64,000 bases of DNA from Moheibacter lacus (GTDB lineage Bacteria; Bacteroidota; Bacteroidia; Flavobacteriales; Weeksellaceae), in the NCBI RefSeq assembly GCF_014042165.1, contig NZ_JACDZE010000001.1:580595-644594 (forward strand), in the 5' to 3' direction. Both the position numbers and the translations under genes were made by a program. This document shows positions 63,995 to 64,000 of this stretch, piece after piece; positions within the stretch are counted from its first letter, which is position 1, and each line of letters begins with the position of its first letter. Below the pieces are notes generated by a model. The model did no database searches. It saw nothing but the letters and a program-made list of their open reading frames with translations, and was not told the DNA's origin.

Positions 63995-64000
63995 GAAAGA

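Overview
The window is a typical chromosomal stretch of a Bacteroidetes bacterium, almost certainly class Flavobacteriia; the genus cannot be read from the sequence. The signs are two proteins with type IX secretion C-terminal sorting domains, a GLPGLI-family protein, a GldA-like ATPase, an HU-CCDC81/SPOR protein, near-absence of Shine-Dalgarno sequences, repeated TAnnTTTG -7 promoter boxes, and a tmRNA whose tag ends in GNNNYALAA. The DNA is AT-rich and dense with genes; only 22606-23024 exceeds 300 bases without an intact gene, and it holds a gene remnant.

Layout. 1-14.7 kb: housekeeping and surface genes: a degenerate 5'-nucleotidase, an FG-GAP T9SS cargo, rpsP-rimM, glnS, a lipoprotein, tag, ndk, three tandem TonB-C-like paralogs, nadB, recA. 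14.9-20.8 kb: an accessory island: a small orphan gene, a WYL-regulator operon (unknown protein, WYL regulator, possible uracil-DNA-glycosylase-fold protein), an AAA ATPase gene, a small secreted protein, and an MntA/HepT toxin-antitoxin pair. 20.9-28.7 kb: bcp-type peroxiredoxin, Nudix hydrolase, DUF4136 lipoprotein, a remnant of an M56/BlaR1-like gene, a TonB-C protein, mfd, two small secreted paralogs, ygiD. 28.9-29.3 kb: ssrA (tmRNA, minus strand). 29.4-42.4 kb: acyl-CoA synthetase, GldA-like ATPase, GNAT, a COG2509 flavoprotein, ychF with a duplicated leader, an aminotransferase, parE-orf-parC, rhomboid protease. 42.6-49.7 kb: YjjG phosphatase, then a surface polysaccharide group (flippase, hexapeptide acyltransferase, metzincin, FemAB/GNAT-like protein, polysaccharide deacetylase) and radC. 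49.7-64 kb: a second toxin-antitoxin pair, pnuC, a phosphopantetheinyl transferase, ahcY, atpDC, ribF, DUF805, a lipoprotein, TlpA-like thioredoxin, subtilase with T9SS tail, gdhA, dprA, HU-CCDC81/SPOR.

Most interesting is the 15.2-19.7 kb module. A motif TTGTAA-N5-TTACAA, inside a longer conserved block, occurs both in front of the WYL operon and in front of the AAA ATPase gene, so the WYL protein plausibly controls both transcription units. WYL regulators often control phage-defence operons, none of the other three proteins matches a defence system I can name, and the locus sits beside a toxin-antitoxin pair. This makes it a candidate undescribed defence or stress system; that role is inference.

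Intergenic DNA carries three families of dispersed small repeats: 7-bp periodic arrays of RGTTYAA type, a 14-bp palindrome TCCGCCRCGNCGGA, and long imperfect inverted repeats built on AACCACTAAG-like units. A 57/52-bp duplication forms the leader of ychF.
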